From the NCBI GenBank assembly GCA_016125215.1, contig WGMF01000010.1, positions 1-64,000 of the forward strand: a DNA stretch of 64,000 nt, written 5' to 3'. Position 1 is the stretch's first letter; each line of letters opens with the position of its first letter. A model generated the notes under the pieces. That model was not told the DNA's origin and ran no database searches. It saw only the letters and a list, made by a program, of their open reading frames with translations. The position numbers and the translations under genes were made by a program. This DNA comes from Phycisphaera sp. (GTDB lineage Bacteria; Planctomycetota; Phycisphaerae; Phycisphaerales; Phycisphaeraceae). Positions 37,258-46,091 of this stretch are shown here, one piece after another.

Positions 37258-37440
37258 TTATCTCGCGGGGATGTGGCGGGAGAGGGCTTCGAGCGCATCG
37301 CGCAGGCGGGTCACGATGGCTTCGGGGTAGTCTTCCCGTGTCGGGGTGATCGGTCTGCCGAAGATCACGGTCGATCGGCTGGGAGTCAGGAAGTGCCAGA
37401 GCATGTTGTGTTTACGGGGCGTGCCATAGAGAAACTCCAT
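37258..37440 (-). pseudogene. Duplicated 3' fragment of the MFS-acyltransferase gene
   Basis: A short frame reads GTPRKHNMLWHFLTPSRSTV and then FGRPITPTREDYPEAIVTRL. It is nearly identical in protein and DNA to the last ~60 codons of the gene ending at 38413 (GTPRKHHMLWHFLTPSRSTV). The upstream acyltransferase core is absent, so it is a non-functional remnant of a partial tandem duplication. A pseudopilin gene separates it from the full copy. Confidence 0.85.
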
Positions 37441-37527
37441 TTCAAATGGTTGACAGGGCAAAAACATGAACAGGTGTAGAAAGAAGTGCGAGCCTTCTGC
37501 TGATCCGTGGGCCTGGCGCGGTAACTC

Positions 37528-38367
37528 TCATTGCAGCGGACACCCACAGGGAGCTCTGAGCGGCCCGACCGGGATTGTTTCGGGACCGGAGATGCTGGGC
37601 GTCGGGGAGGGATTGGCACCGGAGGGCATGCTCATGTTGCTCGGTTGGCCGTCCGGGTCGGCCTGCGCGGTGTCGCCGACCAAGGCGTCCCACCAGTACC
37701 AGTGCCCCGCTCCGCGCGTCAGTTCATGATCCAGCAGCGTGCGGACACTCCCGTCCGCCATGGCGAAGTTCGCGCCGTCCTTGCGTGTGTGCCGATAGCC
37801 GCGGGATGGATCGTGCGATTCAACGCCGTACCAGTTTGCGTAGTTTTCGCTCGCCCACGTGCCGTACGAATCTGACGTCACGAGTGTCTCTACGATGTCG
37901 GTCGGCTGGTCGCCCAGCGTGATGATCTCCGACGGGTTGGGGATGCGTTCGCTGATCCCGCTCCACTTTTTGAACCGCATCAGCCCACTGAGCCCGATCG
38001 AGTTGACAAACTGATCGTTGGTGGCGTCGTTGTAAGATTCTCGTCGGCGTTCGTCATCGTCCTCGGGGCACCTGAGCACACCGACGGGCGAGACGCCGAC
38101 CCGGTTGGCCACGTACGGGGCGAGCCGGGTTCTCCAACTCACTTTTTCAGCCTGAGTCCAGACCGTGGTCCACTGGCCGTGGTCGGATTCGTACTGCGTC
38201 TGGGCGAGGTGGGTCTGGCGGAGGTTGGAACCGCACACGCTCTCCCGGGCGACCGACGAGGCCCGGGACATCTCGGGCAGCAGGATCGCGGCCAGTACCG
38301 CCATGATGCCCAGGCTCACGAGCACCTCGATAAGCGTGAATCCGATTTGTCGCCCGCGCTGAAACAT
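37528..38367 (-). CDS. Pseudopilin-like protein with H-X9-DG motif
   Basis: 279 residues. The prepilin signal is canonical, RGRQIG|FTLIEVLVSLGIMAVLAAILLPE, with Gly at -1 and Glu at +5. The C-terminal HTRKDGANFAMADGSVRTL is the H-X9-DG type seen in many planctomycete pseudopilins (DUF1559-like). It is a membrane-anchored, periplasmic, probably exported fibre or scaffold subunit. ATG 38367 is preferred over the ATG 12 codons upstream. TATAAT (38382-38377) lies nine bases before it, leaving almost no leader. Confidence 0.82.
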   Translation of the reverse strand: MFQRGRQIGFTLIEVLVSLGIMAVLAAILLPEMSRASSVARESVCGSNLRQTHLAQTQYESDHGQWTTVWTQAEKVSWRTRLAPYVANRVGVSPVGVLRCPEDDDERRRESYNDATNDQFVNSIGLSGLMRFKKWSGISERIPNPSEIITLGDQPTDIVETLVTSDSYGTWASENYANWYGVESHDPSRGYRHTRKDGANFAMADGSVRTLLDHELTRGAGHWYWWDALVGDTAQADPDGQPSNMSMPSGANPSPTPSISGPETIPVGPLRAPCGCPLQ

Positions 38368-38382
38368 AAGTTCGCCATTATA
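38368..38382 (-). promoter_or_regulatory. -10 box of the H-X9-DG pseudopilin gene
   Basis: On the minus strand TATAAT (38382-38377), nine bases, ATG 38367. The predicted leader is about 3 nt. Confidence 0.45.
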
Positions 38383-38412
38383 CCGCAACACGCCCCGGGG
38401 CACGTGGCACGG

Positions 38413-40335
38413 TCATTCTTCAATCGGCTGAACTTTTGATAGTTCAAGCATGGCCTTGCGCAGTCGCTCAACGATCTCTTCCGGATTCTCATCCGGAGTG
38501 GTGGGGAGCGGTCGCCCAAACCGCACGGTGGATCGGCTGGGCGTCAGGAAGTGCCAGAGCATGTGGTGTTTGCGTGGGGTGCCGTCGATCCAGACCGGCA
38601 CGATAACCGCCTTGCCGCGCTTGGCGATGACGCCGACGCCCTGCTGGAATTCTTTGAGATCACGGTGCTCGCGCTGGAGGGCACCCTCGGGGAAGAGCCC
38701 GACGATGTCGCGCTCCTGGAGGGCCCGGATGATCGCGCGGATCTTGCCCATGTCCGAGCCGTCTTTCTCCAGCGCGATGGGCTTGATGGCGTTCCACAAC
38801 GGTTTGGCGAACCAGAACTGGTATTCAGTAAGCATGAGCCAGCGGACGGTGCGTGGTGTGGCAGCCTGCATGAGAAACGGGTCGAGGCCTGTCGTGTGGT
38901 TGGCACACAGGAGCACCGGCCCGTCGGCGGGGATGTTCTCCTTGCCGATGACCTCAAGCCTGTGCCAGACGAAGACCAGCGCCCGGTCGAGCCGCCAGAA
39001 GAAATTGACCAGGCGGTCCCTGCCCGGCCGGGGCGTGGTGTGCCGCCACAGCGCGTAGACCACGATGCCGAACATCGACACCGCAAGGGGGTAGAGGCTG
39101 TAGATCAGGATCGTGTCCGAGTCGGGCAGACCGGGGACGCTTCGTTGAACGGCCGGCATCTGCCAGATCATCAGCAGCACAAGCACCGCGACGATATTGG
39201 AAAACACCTCGCGCACGCCGCTGACACGCCCGAGGACGAAGTTGGGCACGATCGCCTGTGTCATGGTCGTGACGAGGATCATCACCGAACCGCCCGCAAA
39301 GCCGATGAGCAGTGCCATGGCCATGCCAAACGCATAGATCGGGATCGCGGCCAGCAGCGCCATGCCCACGCCCGTCAGTGCGATCATCACCAACAGCATC
39401 ACGTCCACTTCCCTGCGCATGTTGCTCCACGCGACGAAGCCCGCGCCGAGCAGCATCCCCAGCCCAAGCATCGCGCTGATGTTGGCAAAACTGCTGAGGT
39501 AGCGGTCCGGCGGGACCAGGTAACTGACCTTGCACAGCGCCCCGACCGCCTGCGACACGACCATGGCCACGGACCAGATGACCGCGTTGAGCAACACGAG
39601 CCTGAACACGGGGCGGTGGATTTGGATGTAACGGATCGCGCGCGAGAGGCGCACCCATGTGCTCAATGTCATGTCGGTTTCAAGACCGACGTGGGGCTTG
39701 GGGCGGATGAAGGCCCAGAAGGTGCCCGTGACGAAGTAACACGACAGGCCGACCATCACCGCGGTGCGGAGCGAGACCATCTCCAGGAGTTTTCCGCCCA
39801 CGACCTGTCCGATCATCGAGGCGATGACGCCGATGCCCACGATCATGGCGTTGGCGGGGTTGAGCTGTTGCGGGGGGACGATCTGGGGGATCAGGGCGTT
39901 GCGTGTCGGGCTGAAGACCGCGGCGCAGCAGCCGACGCCGAAGAGGATGGCGTAAACCTTCCACGCATCGGTCTGGGGGATGGCGGCGGCCATGAGGTCG
40001 GGCGGGATCATCCACCACGCCAGCAGCAGCAGCAGCGCGCGTCCCTCGTCGCAGGCGAGCATGAGCCACTTGCGTGGAACCGTGTCGGCCAGCCACCCGC
40101 CGATGGGCGAGATCAAAACATAAGGCAGGAAGAACCAGAAATAGATCGCCGCGCCGATGGCCGAGGCGCTGGCCCCCGCCGCCAGCACGCCGAGCATCGG
40201 CAGCGCCGCCATTTCGATCATGCGGTCGCCGAATCCCGAGGCGGCGACGCTGGACCAGGTGAGTTGGAAGTTGACGTTCCGCCAGATGGGGCGGGGGCGG
40301 TTGGGTGCGGCGCTGCTTTCGTTTGCGTCACTCAT
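38413..40335 (-). CDS. MFS transporter fused to 1-acylglycerol-3-phosphate acyltransferase
   Basis: 640 residues. Residues ~20-425 form an MFS transporter with ~12 helices (GGWLADTVPRKWLMLACDEGRALLLL is the loop-2 motif). Residues ~445-640 are a PlsC acyltransferase: NHTTGLD (the HX4D motif) and GLFPEGAL. The arrangement resembles the LplT-Aas lysophospholipid flipping and reacylation system without the acyl-ACP synthetase part. The likely job is membrane lysolipid import and reacylation. The 3' end is partly duplicated at 37258. Confidence 0.88.
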   Translation of the reverse strand: MSDANESSAAPNRPRPIWRNVNFQLTWSSVAASGFGDRMIEMAALPMLGVLAAGASASAIGAAIYFWFFLPYVLISPIGGWLADTVPRKWLMLACDEGRALLLLLAWWMIPPDLMAAAIPQTDAWKVYAILFGVGCCAAVFSPTRNALIPQIVPPQQLNPANAMIVGIGVIASMIGQVVGGKLLEMVSLRTAVMVGLSCYFVTGTFWAFIRPKPHVGLETDMTLSTWVRLSRAIRYIQIHRPVFRLVLLNAVIWSVAMVVSQAVGALCKVSYLVPPDRYLSSFANISAMLGLGMLLGAGFVAWSNMRREVDVMLLVMIALTGVGMALLAAIPIYAFGMAMALLIGFAGGSVMILVTTMTQAIVPNFVLGRVSGVREVFSNIVAVLVLLMIWQMPAVQRSVPGLPDSDTILIYSLYPLAVSMFGIVVYALWRHTTPRPGRDRLVNFFWRLDRALVFVWHRLEVIGKENIPADGPVLLCANHTTGLDPFLMQAATPRTVRWLMLTEYQFWFAKPLWNAIKPIALEKDGSDMGKIRAIIRALQERDIVGLFPEGALQREHRDLKEFQQGVGVIAKRGKAVIVPVWIDGTPRKHHMLWHFLTPSRSTVRFGRPLPTTPDENPEEIVERLRKAMLELSKVQPIEE

Positions 40336-40371
40336 GCCCGCGTGAAGATACCAGAAGGCCGCGAAAACAGG

Positions 40372-40408
40372 GCGATAAAAACGAAACAGCCCCGCGCGAA
40401 CGGGGCTG
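40372..40408 (-). terminator. Rho-independent terminator of the 40445 gene
   Basis: Stem CAGCCCCG / CGGGGCTG (40387-40394 and 40401-40408). On the minus strand it is followed by TTTCGTTTTTAT. Confidence 0.8.
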
Positions 40409-40444
40409 CCCGGTGTTATTCGTTTGTCACGCGCTTGTGGGGAT

Positions 40445-41179
40445 TCAGAAAACCTTCTTCATCGCCTCGACGCACTTGGTCAGCGCGGGGACGGGGTTCT
40501 CGACGTCGCCCTCGTATTCGAGGATGAGCGGTCCGGCGAAGCTGACTTTCTTGAGCGCGTCACGAAGCTCGGTGAGGTTGATGTTGCCCTCGCCGACGAC
40601 CACATCGGTCGGCTTGCGGTCGCGTCCGAAGACAAAGTCCTTGACGTGGACGGAGTAGAGCCGATTGCCCGCCAGTTCGACATACTTGAGCGGGTTCTCG
40701 CCTGCCGCCAGCGCCCAGGCGGTGTCGAGGCACAGGCCCACGTGCTGCGTCTTGGAGAAGACGTACTTGAGCATGCGGGTCGATCCGAGCCAGTCGTACC
40801 CGCCGTGGTTGTGGATGGCCAGGTGGATGCCGCTTTCCGTGGCGACCTTGTCCGCCAGCGCGAAGTTGTCGGGCATGTGGTCGGGGTTGAAGGTGATGCT
40901 CATCCGCTTGGCACCGGCCTTTTTGCAGAAGTTGATGCGCTTCTGGATGGCCGCCTCGTCAAGGCTCAACCCTTCGACGCCGATCGACACGATGCCGACG
41001 CCCGCGTCCTTGTAGGTCTTGATGACACTGTCGAAGGTCGATTCATCGTTGAAGTTGGCGTGGGCACCGCAGACCTCGATGTTGGACAGGCCGATCTCTT
41101 TGACCAGCTGCGCGACCTTGGCGTTGTCCTTGAAGTGACGGAAGCACCAGCTCTGAACAGCGAACGTGTTGGCGGACAT
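40445..41179 (-). CDS. Sugar phosphate isomerase/epimerase
   Basis: 244-residue TIM-barrel protein of the xylose-isomerase-like superfamily. Metal-ligand regions are SNIEVCGAHANFNDE, LAIHNHGGYDWLG (His and acidic site), GLCLDTAWALAAGENPLKYVE, YSVHVKDFVFG and LILEYEGD. It is a single domain about 100 residues shorter than the one at 33717 and probably a different enzyme. The substrate is unknown. It appears monocistronic, with a terminator on the left. Confidence 0.87.
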   Translation of the reverse strand: MSANTFAVQSWCFRHFKDNAKVAQLVKEIGLSNIEVCGAHANFNDESTFDSVIKTYKDAGVGIVSIGVEGLSLDEAAIQKRINFCKKAGAKRMSITFNPDHMPDNFALADKVATESGIHLAIHNHGGYDWLGSTRMLKYVFSKTQHVGLCLDTAWALAAGENPLKYVELAGNRLYSVHVKDFVFGRDRKPTDVVVGEGNINLTELRDALKKVSFAGPLILEYEGDVENPVPALTKCVEAMKKVF

Positions 41180-41199
41180 GGGGGAAGCCTTTCAGGGTA

Positions 41200-41320
41200 G
41201 GGGGGTGATGTCTGAAGTCTGATGTTTAATGTGTGATGTTTGGGGGAATGGACGATGTCAGAGAAATCCATTGATGCTTGATGATCTCAGATTGGGTTGT
41301 CACGGAAAATCATCGACTTG
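41200..41320. repeat. Heptamer-type repeat spacer
   Basis: Contains GATGTCTGAAGTCTGATGTT, then TCCATTGATGCTTGATGATC and GACTTGTCACTTGTCACC. The units match those at ~9665, ~12862 and ~53960. The whole 41180-41376 spacer has no gene. Confidence 0.6.
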
Positions 41321-41376
41321 TCACTTGTCACCGCAGGGGCACTGAAGTGCCCAAGCCCGCCAACCGCTCACCATTC

Positions 41377-42603
41377 TCAATGCGTGGCCGATCTCAGGAA
41401 CTCGATCACGGGCAGTTTGCCCACGATGGGGTTGAGGTATTCAGCAAAGCTGTCGGCGATGTTGTTGTCGTCGACGATGTACCGTCGGTCGAGCGTGCGG
41501 GTCTTGCCAGCCACGTCGGAAAGTTCGATGCGCTGGTACTCGACGCGGTAGGGGTCGTTGTTGACGCGCTGGATGGCGATCGATCCGTCGAGGTCGCCGC
41601 CGAGCGCAAGGTCCGCGGCCTTTCGGCCGGCCTTGCGGGCCTCGTGGGCGTCGGTCGCCGAGACACACCCCGCAAAGCTCCGCTGGAGATACCCGAACGT
41701 GTCCGCACGGACGCGCAGCTTCTTGCCGAGGTTGTTCTTGATGTGGATGGCCAGGAAGTCGCCCAGCGCACCGGAGCCGGAGAGCTGCACGTTGCCGTGC
41801 GAGTCCTTCTCGACGTGGTGACCCTGCTCGATGGCCAATCGGCTGGCGATCGGTTCGTGCTTGTCGTCGGCGATACCTTCGGAGACGGCGATCAGGCACC
41901 GGCCGTGTTTCTTCATATTGCGGTCCACGTCGGCGAGGAACTTGTCGCTCTTGAACGCGACCTCGGGGACGTAGATCAGGTGCGGGCCGTCTTCGGGGTT
42001 CTGGCGTGCGAGCATGGCCGCGGCGGTCAGGAAGCCGGCGTGCCTGCCCATGATGACGTTGATCTTCACCCCCGGGAGAGCGCGGTTATCCAGGTTGTCA
42101 CCCATGAAGGCACAGGCGACAAAGCGCGCCGCCGAACCGTACCCCGGGGTGTGGTCGTTGTGCATCAGGTCGTTGTCGATAGTTTTCGGTACGTGGAAGC
42201 ATCGCAGCTCGTAGTTCTGCTTGCGTGCCAGTTCGTTGACGATCCGGCAGGTGTCGGAGCTGTCGTTGCCGCCGATGTAGAAGAAGTAGCGCACGTCTTC
42301 CTTGGCAAAGCTCTCGAAGATGCGCTGGCAGTATTCCTCGTCGGGCTTGTCGCGTGAGGAGCCCAGGGCGCTGCTGGGGGTCTGGGCGATGCGGTCGAGG
42401 CGGTCCTGAGGGATGTCCTGCATCTGGATGTACTGGTGATCGACGATACCACGCACACCGTGCAGACAGCCGAGCACCTTGCCGATGTTCGGCTGACCCC
42501 GCAGCGCCTCGACGACGCCGACGAGCGATTGATTGATAACCACGGTCGGGCCACCGGATTGGCCGACCACCACGTTGCCCTTGAGGGCGGAAGACTGATT
42601 CAT
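41377..42603 (-). CDS. pfp: 6-phosphofructokinase, probably PPi-dependent
   Basis: 408-residue PFK-family enzyme of glycolysis. Phosphate-donor loops are VVGQSGGPTVVINQSL, FFYIGGNDSSDT and HVPKTIDNDL. The Asp in GGND and the Lys in PKTIDND are the residues that mark pyrophosphate-dependent enzymes; ATP enzymes have Gly at both places. MGRHAGFLTAAAML and EGIADDKHEPI complete the active site. ATG 42603 (GAGAG upstream) is chosen over ATG 42663. Reversible PPi-PFK would serve both glycolysis and gluconeogenesis. Confidence 0.9.
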   Translation of the reverse strand: MNQSSALKGNVVVGQSGGPTVVINQSLVGVVEALRGQPNIGKVLGCLHGVRGIVDHQYIQMQDIPQDRLDRIAQTPSSALGSSRDKPDEEYCQRIFESFAKEDVRYFFYIGGNDSSDTCRIVNELARKQNYELRCFHVPKTIDNDLMHNDHTPGYGSAARFVACAFMGDNLDNRALPGVKINVIMGRHAGFLTAAAMLARQNPEDGPHLIYVPEVAFKSDKFLADVDRNMKKHGRCLIAVSEGIADDKHEPIASRLAIEQGHHVEKDSHGNVQLSGSGALGDFLAIHIKNNLGKKLRVRADTFGYLQRSFAGCVSATDAHEARKAGRKAADLALGGDLDGSIAIQRVNNDPYRVEYQRIELSDVAGKTRTLDRRYIVDDNNIADSFAEYLNPIVGKLPVIEFLRSATH

Positions 42604-42661
42604 GGCGACTCTCGATAAGTTAGGGGAAAACAACGTCGTCCCGTTTGGGGACAAAGCGGTC

Positions 42662-42689
42662 ATTTTAGGGAGTGCGCGGCCGGTCGCAA
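42662..42689 (-). promoter_or_regulatory. Putative promoter of the phosphofructokinase gene
   Basis: On the minus strand TTGCGA (42689-42684), 16 bp, TAAAAT (42667-42662). The predicted leader is about 50 nt to ATG 42603. Confidence 0.5.
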
Positions 42690-42701
42690 GCGGGGAGAAT
42701 A

Positions 42702-42857
42702 TAGCCGCCGATGAACGCAGATGAACGCCGATAAGGCAGAGAGCAGAAACTTAGAACAGATTCAGGCTTTTGGCATCTGAGTTTTGTTTGCTCGATTTGA
42801 TGCGATACTCGGACGCCTCTTCATCTGCGTCCATCTGCGTTCATCTGTGGCTGGGCC
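42702..42857. repeat. Inverted CGCAGATGAA-type repeat pair
   Basis: The left arm is CGATGAACGCAGATGAACGC and the right arm is CATCTGCGTCCATCTGCGTT followed by CATCTGTGGC, around a ~90-bp core. It ends at the stop codon of the rhomboid gene. Confidence 0.7.
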
Positions 42858-43997
42858 TCACCCGATCTCGGCCAGCGTGCGTTTGGCCAGCTCGACCTGT
42901 TGCGGGTCGCTCAGGCGGGGCAGGGCGCTGGTGAGCAGTTCCTTGGCTCGCTGCTTGCGGCCGAGGTAGCGGGCGTGGAGCAGCGCGAGCATGAGCTCGA
43001 CCTGTTCACGGTGGGCGTAGCGGGGGTAATTGTTGACGAACAACTCGTAGGCGTGGGCGGCCTGTTCGTGCTTGCCCTCGTGCATGAGCTGGTTGGCCAG
43101 GTCGAGCTGCGTCTGCTCGGGCATCACCTGTCCGGGGTCGAGGGCCAGCAGCGCGAGGTATCTCTCCGCGGCGCCGGCCAGGTCGCGGTTGTGGACGAGC
43201 GTTTGAACCTGCGAGCGGGCCGCCATGAGTTCACGGTCGCGTTCGTTGATCTTCGGTGCTGCGCCTTTGGTCGGTGTGCCGGTCTTCGCGCCGGCTTCCC
43301 ACGGCTGGTAGCCCTGACGGGTGAGGGCTTTGAACTGTTCCCTTCGCCGGCGTCGCTCGGCCAGGGATAACAGGTCGTAAGGCTCGCGCGGGATGAGTCT
43401 GGAGAAGAGCAACCCCATCCCCACCGCAAAGCCCATCAGGTAGCCCGAGAGGTGCGCCATGTAGGCTACGCCGCCGCTGTGCATGAGCGAGAGCACAAGG
43501 TTCTCACCGAACTGCAGCAGGATGAGCAAAAACCCCGAGACCTCGAACGCCCCGATGAAAAAGAACCAGTAGGCGATGGTGATGTTCGTCAGCGGGAAGA
43601 GCGCCAGGAACGCGCCGGTGACGGCACAGACCGACCCGCTGGCGCCGAGGACCGGCGCGGTGTCGAGAAGGCTGTGCCCGATGCCCGCGACGACGCCGCC
43701 TGTGAGATAAAAGAGCAGGTAGGCCACGTGCCCGAAGCGGTCTTCGACGTTGTTGCCAAAGACATAGAGGAAGAGCATGTTGCCCGCGACGTGGAGCAGG
43801 CCGGCGTGGAGAAACTGGTAGGTGATGAACTGCCACCAGTGCGGGTAGCTGGGCATGAGCATGAATCGTGCCCACTGCTCCTGCGGGTAGAAGCGGTCGG
43901 TGAGCACGAAGACGACGATGTTGATGAGGATCAGCGCGCGGTTGACCCAGGGGGTTCGCTTGAGGGGGCGGTCGCTGCGGATGGGGAAGAAGAACAT
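42858..43997 (-). CDS. Rhomboid-family intramembrane serine protease with C-terminal TPR region
   Basis: 379 residues. The first ~220 form six or so transmembrane helices with the rhomboid motifs: HAGLLHVAGNM (the HxxxN region), the catalytic GASGSV, and the catalytic His in AYMAHLSGYLMG. The C-terminal ~140 residues are helical and TPR-like (DLAGAAERYLALLALDPG, KHEQAAHAYELFVNNYP). It would cut substrates within the membrane; targets are unknown. The start at 43997 (MFFFPIRSDRPLKRTP) gives the normal short cytoplasmic N-terminus. Confidence 0.9.
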   Translation of the reverse strand: MFFFPIRSDRPLKRTPWVNRALILINIVVFVLTDRFYPQEQWARFMLMPSYPHWWQFITYQFLHAGLLHVAGNMLFLYVFGNNVEDRFGHVAYLLFYLTGGVVAGIGHSLLDTAPVLGASGSVCAVTGAFLALFPLTNITIAYWFFFIGAFEVSGFLLILLQFGENLVLSLMHSGGVAYMAHLSGYLMGFAVGMGLLFSRLIPREPYDLLSLAERRRRREQFKALTRQGYQPWEAGAKTGTPTKGAAPKINERDRELMAARSQVQTLVHNRDLAGAAERYLALLALDPGQVMPEQTQLDLANQLMHEGKHEQAAHAYELFVNNYPRYAHREQVELMLALLHARYLGRKQRAKELLTSALPRLSDPQQVELAKRTLAEIG

Positions 43998-44063
43998 GTC
44001 GGTGATAAGAGCCGGGGGATAACAGGTTGTCAGGGTCGGGCGGCGGGGAATGGGTATCCCGCA

Positions 44064-44927
44064 TCAGGGTTCGGATTCACTCTCCCACGAGCCTGAGTCC
44101 GTGCCCGTTCCGGAATCCATTCCCTTTTCGGTGTCGGTACCCGTTCCGGTGTCCATTCCCGAGTCGGCGGGAGCGACGGCGGGTTGATCGGGTCCGGGCA
44201 TGGCTTCGTCCGATGGGGGCGAGTCCTGCGGAGCGGTGTGGCCGTCTTCGGGCAGGTCCGTCGTCGGCTGGGATTGGCTGGGATCGACCGGACCGGAACC
44301 CGGCGGGGTTTGAGCCTGCGTGGTCTGTGCGTGACCCACGGTGGAGGGCGACTTTCGACCGTAGCGCCACCACACGCCCACCCCCAGTGCCACGAGCAGC
44401 GCCATCATCGTCACCAGCAGCCAGACCGCGGTGCGTTGCGTGCGTTTGACCGCGATCATGTGCGCCAGGTGTCGCACGTTGGCCTGTGTGTGGGCGTTGA
44501 CGGGTTGCGAGGAGTTGATCGCGGCGGCAAGCGAGGCGGAGGGGTCCTCGGCAACGGCCTGGTTCTGTTGTGTTGAGCCGGTGACCCCACGCTTTTGTTC
44601 ACTGGCAATGGACTGTTCGAGCGGTTCAGCGTCACCGAAGCGCTGGGCGATCGGCAACATGCCGGCCCGTGTGCGCGGAAGGGCCGGGTCGTCGGCACTG
44701 GGCCAGATGGGGTCGGATTCCGTGGGCACGGATTCGGTGGGGGCCTCTTCGCTCGAAGGGGCTTCACCGCCGCCGACGGTGGTCGTGCTCACTTTCCGAA
44801 CGTAGCGCGGCTCGACCGCATAGTTGTGCTGGCAGTATGGGCACGTTGCCACCGCGCCCAGCCGCACGAACTGCGACTTGACCGTTTTTTTACAGCTTGG
44901 GCAGATGACCCGGTAAAGCATAGCCAC
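44064..44927 (-). CDS. Zinc-ribbon membrane protein of unknown function
   Basis: 287 residues. An N-terminal zinc ribbon (CPSCKKTV, CPYCQHNY) is followed by a low-complexity acidic stretch. One transmembrane helix (AVWLLVTMMALLVALGVGVW, ~165-185) follows, then a Pro/Gln/Asp/Gly-rich tail that ends in short repeats (MDTGTGTDTEKGMDSGTGTD). The ribbon would be cytoplasmic and the tail external. TACGAT lies eight bases before the ATG. Divergent from moaA. Confidence 0.65.
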   Translation of the reverse strand: MAMLYRVICPSCKKTVKSQFVRLGAVATCPYCQHNYAVEPRYVRKVSTTTVGGGEAPSSEEAPTESVPTESDPIWPSADDPALPRTRAGMLPIAQRFGDAEPLEQSIASEQKRGVTGSTQQNQAVAEDPSASLAAAINSSQPVNAHTQANVRHLAHMIAVKRTQRTAVWLLVTMMALLVALGVGVWWRYGRKSPSTVGHAQTTQAQTPPGSGPVDPSQSQPTTDLPEDGHTAPQDSPPSDEAMPGPDQPAVAPADSGMDTGTGTDTEKGMDSGTGTDSGSWESESEP

Positions 44928-44986
44928 CTATCGTAGCTCAATCCGCTGCCGCGTCCCAATGGCCACTGTGGGTAGAAACCTCGGCG

Positions 44987-44998
44987 TATAATCCAGCC
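44987..44998 (+). promoter_or_regulatory. -10 box for a leaderless moaA mRNA
   Basis: TATAAT (44987-44992), CCAGCC, then ATG 44999. No Shine-Dalgarno site. Confidence 0.55.
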
Positions 44999-46048
44999 AT
45001 GACCGTGGCGCTGCCGATCCTCGAAACCCAACCGATCCGCCCCGACTTTGCCACCGGGCCACGCGACCTGGACTCGGTCAGACTCATACGTTTATCGGTC
45101 ACCGACCGCTGCAACCTGCGTTGCGTGTATTGCATGACCGGCGACGGCATCGATTATGCGGATCGTGACGAACTTTTACACGCTGACGATTTCCTCGCGG
45201 TGGCCAGCGCCGCCGCGGAGATCGGCGTGTCACACTTCAAAATCACCGGCGGCGAACCGACCGTCCGCCACGACCTGCCACGCATCATCGAGGGTTTGGC
45301 TGGGCTTGACACACGTGAACCCCTCGACCTCTCGCTGACGACCAACGGCTTGAACCTCGAGCGCATCGCGCCCGACCTGTGCAGGGCCGGCCTGGGCAGA
45401 CTCACCATCAGTTGGGACTCGATGAACCCCGGGACGTTTGACCGCATCACCGGCGGCCACTTGGGGCATGAGGGATTACGCCGACTGCTCAGGGGCATCG
45501 ATGCGGCGGTCCGGGCGGGGTTTGAAAAACTCAAGATCAACGTCGTGGTGATGGCGGGCGTGAACGACCACGAGGCGGTCGATTTTGCAAGGCTCACGCT
45601 TGACAAGCCGTGGACGGTACGGTTTATCGAATACATGCCGTTGGGCGAGAGTGTCCTGACAGACGACCCGGCTCGGTACACAGTCGACAACGAGCTATTG
45701 CGAAACACCATCGCAAAGAGGCTGGGGCCATTGCAACGTGTTGAGCGCTCGAGCGAACCGGGCGTCGGGCCGGCGGAGGTTTACACGTTGTCCGGTGCGG
45801 TGGGGCGGTTGGGTTTCATCAGCGCCATGAGCAGGCCCTTCTGTGAAAACTGCAACCGTCTGCGTCTGACCGCAAGAGGCGAGCTGCGCAGTTGTCTGTT
45901 CGACGGGGGTGAGGTGAGCGTGCTCGACGCGCTGCGTCCCGTGCCCGACCCGGGAAGGCTTGTCGAACTCATGCGGCGGTGCGTCGCCCTCAAACCCGAC
46001 GTACACTCGGCCCGAGGCAACCGCGCCATGAGCCAGATCGGCGGTTAG
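44999..46048 (+). CDS. moaA: GTP 3',8-cyclase MoaA
   Basis: 349-residue radical-SAM enzyme of molybdenum cofactor synthesis. The SAM cluster motif is CNLRCVYCM at ~38. KITGGEPTVR binds SAM. The C-terminal cluster has CENCNRLRLTARGELRSC, and the protein ends in the essential Gly-Gly (AMSQIGG). It converts GTP to 3',8-cyclo-7,8-dihydro-GTP. Other moa genes are not in the window. Confidence 0.95.
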   Translation: MTVALPILETQPIRPDFATGPRDLDSVRLIRLSVTDRCNLRCVYCMTGDGIDYADRDELLHADDFLAVASAAAEIGVSHFKITGGEPTVRHDLPRIIEGLAGLDTREPLDLSLTTNGLNLERIAPDLCRAGLGRLTISWDSMNPGTFDRITGGHLGHEGLRRLLRGIDAAVRAGFEKLKINVVVMAGVNDHEAVDFARLTLDKPWTVRFIEYMPLGESVLTDDPARYTVDNELLRNTIAKRLGPLQRVERSSEPGVGPAEVYTLSGAVGRLGFISAMSRPFCENCNRLRLTARGELRSCLFDGGEVSVLDALRPVPDPGRLVELMRRCVALKPDVHSARGNRAMSQIGG

Positions 46049-46091
46049 CCCGAAGAGCGTTCTGAAAGACCCGAACACAGGTGCGTGTGAT

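Noticed and set aside
38551-40527. 658-codon plus-strand frame opposite the MFS-acyltransferase gene
   Set aside because: His/Asp/Arg-rich sequence without domains, fully antisense to a gene with clear motifs.
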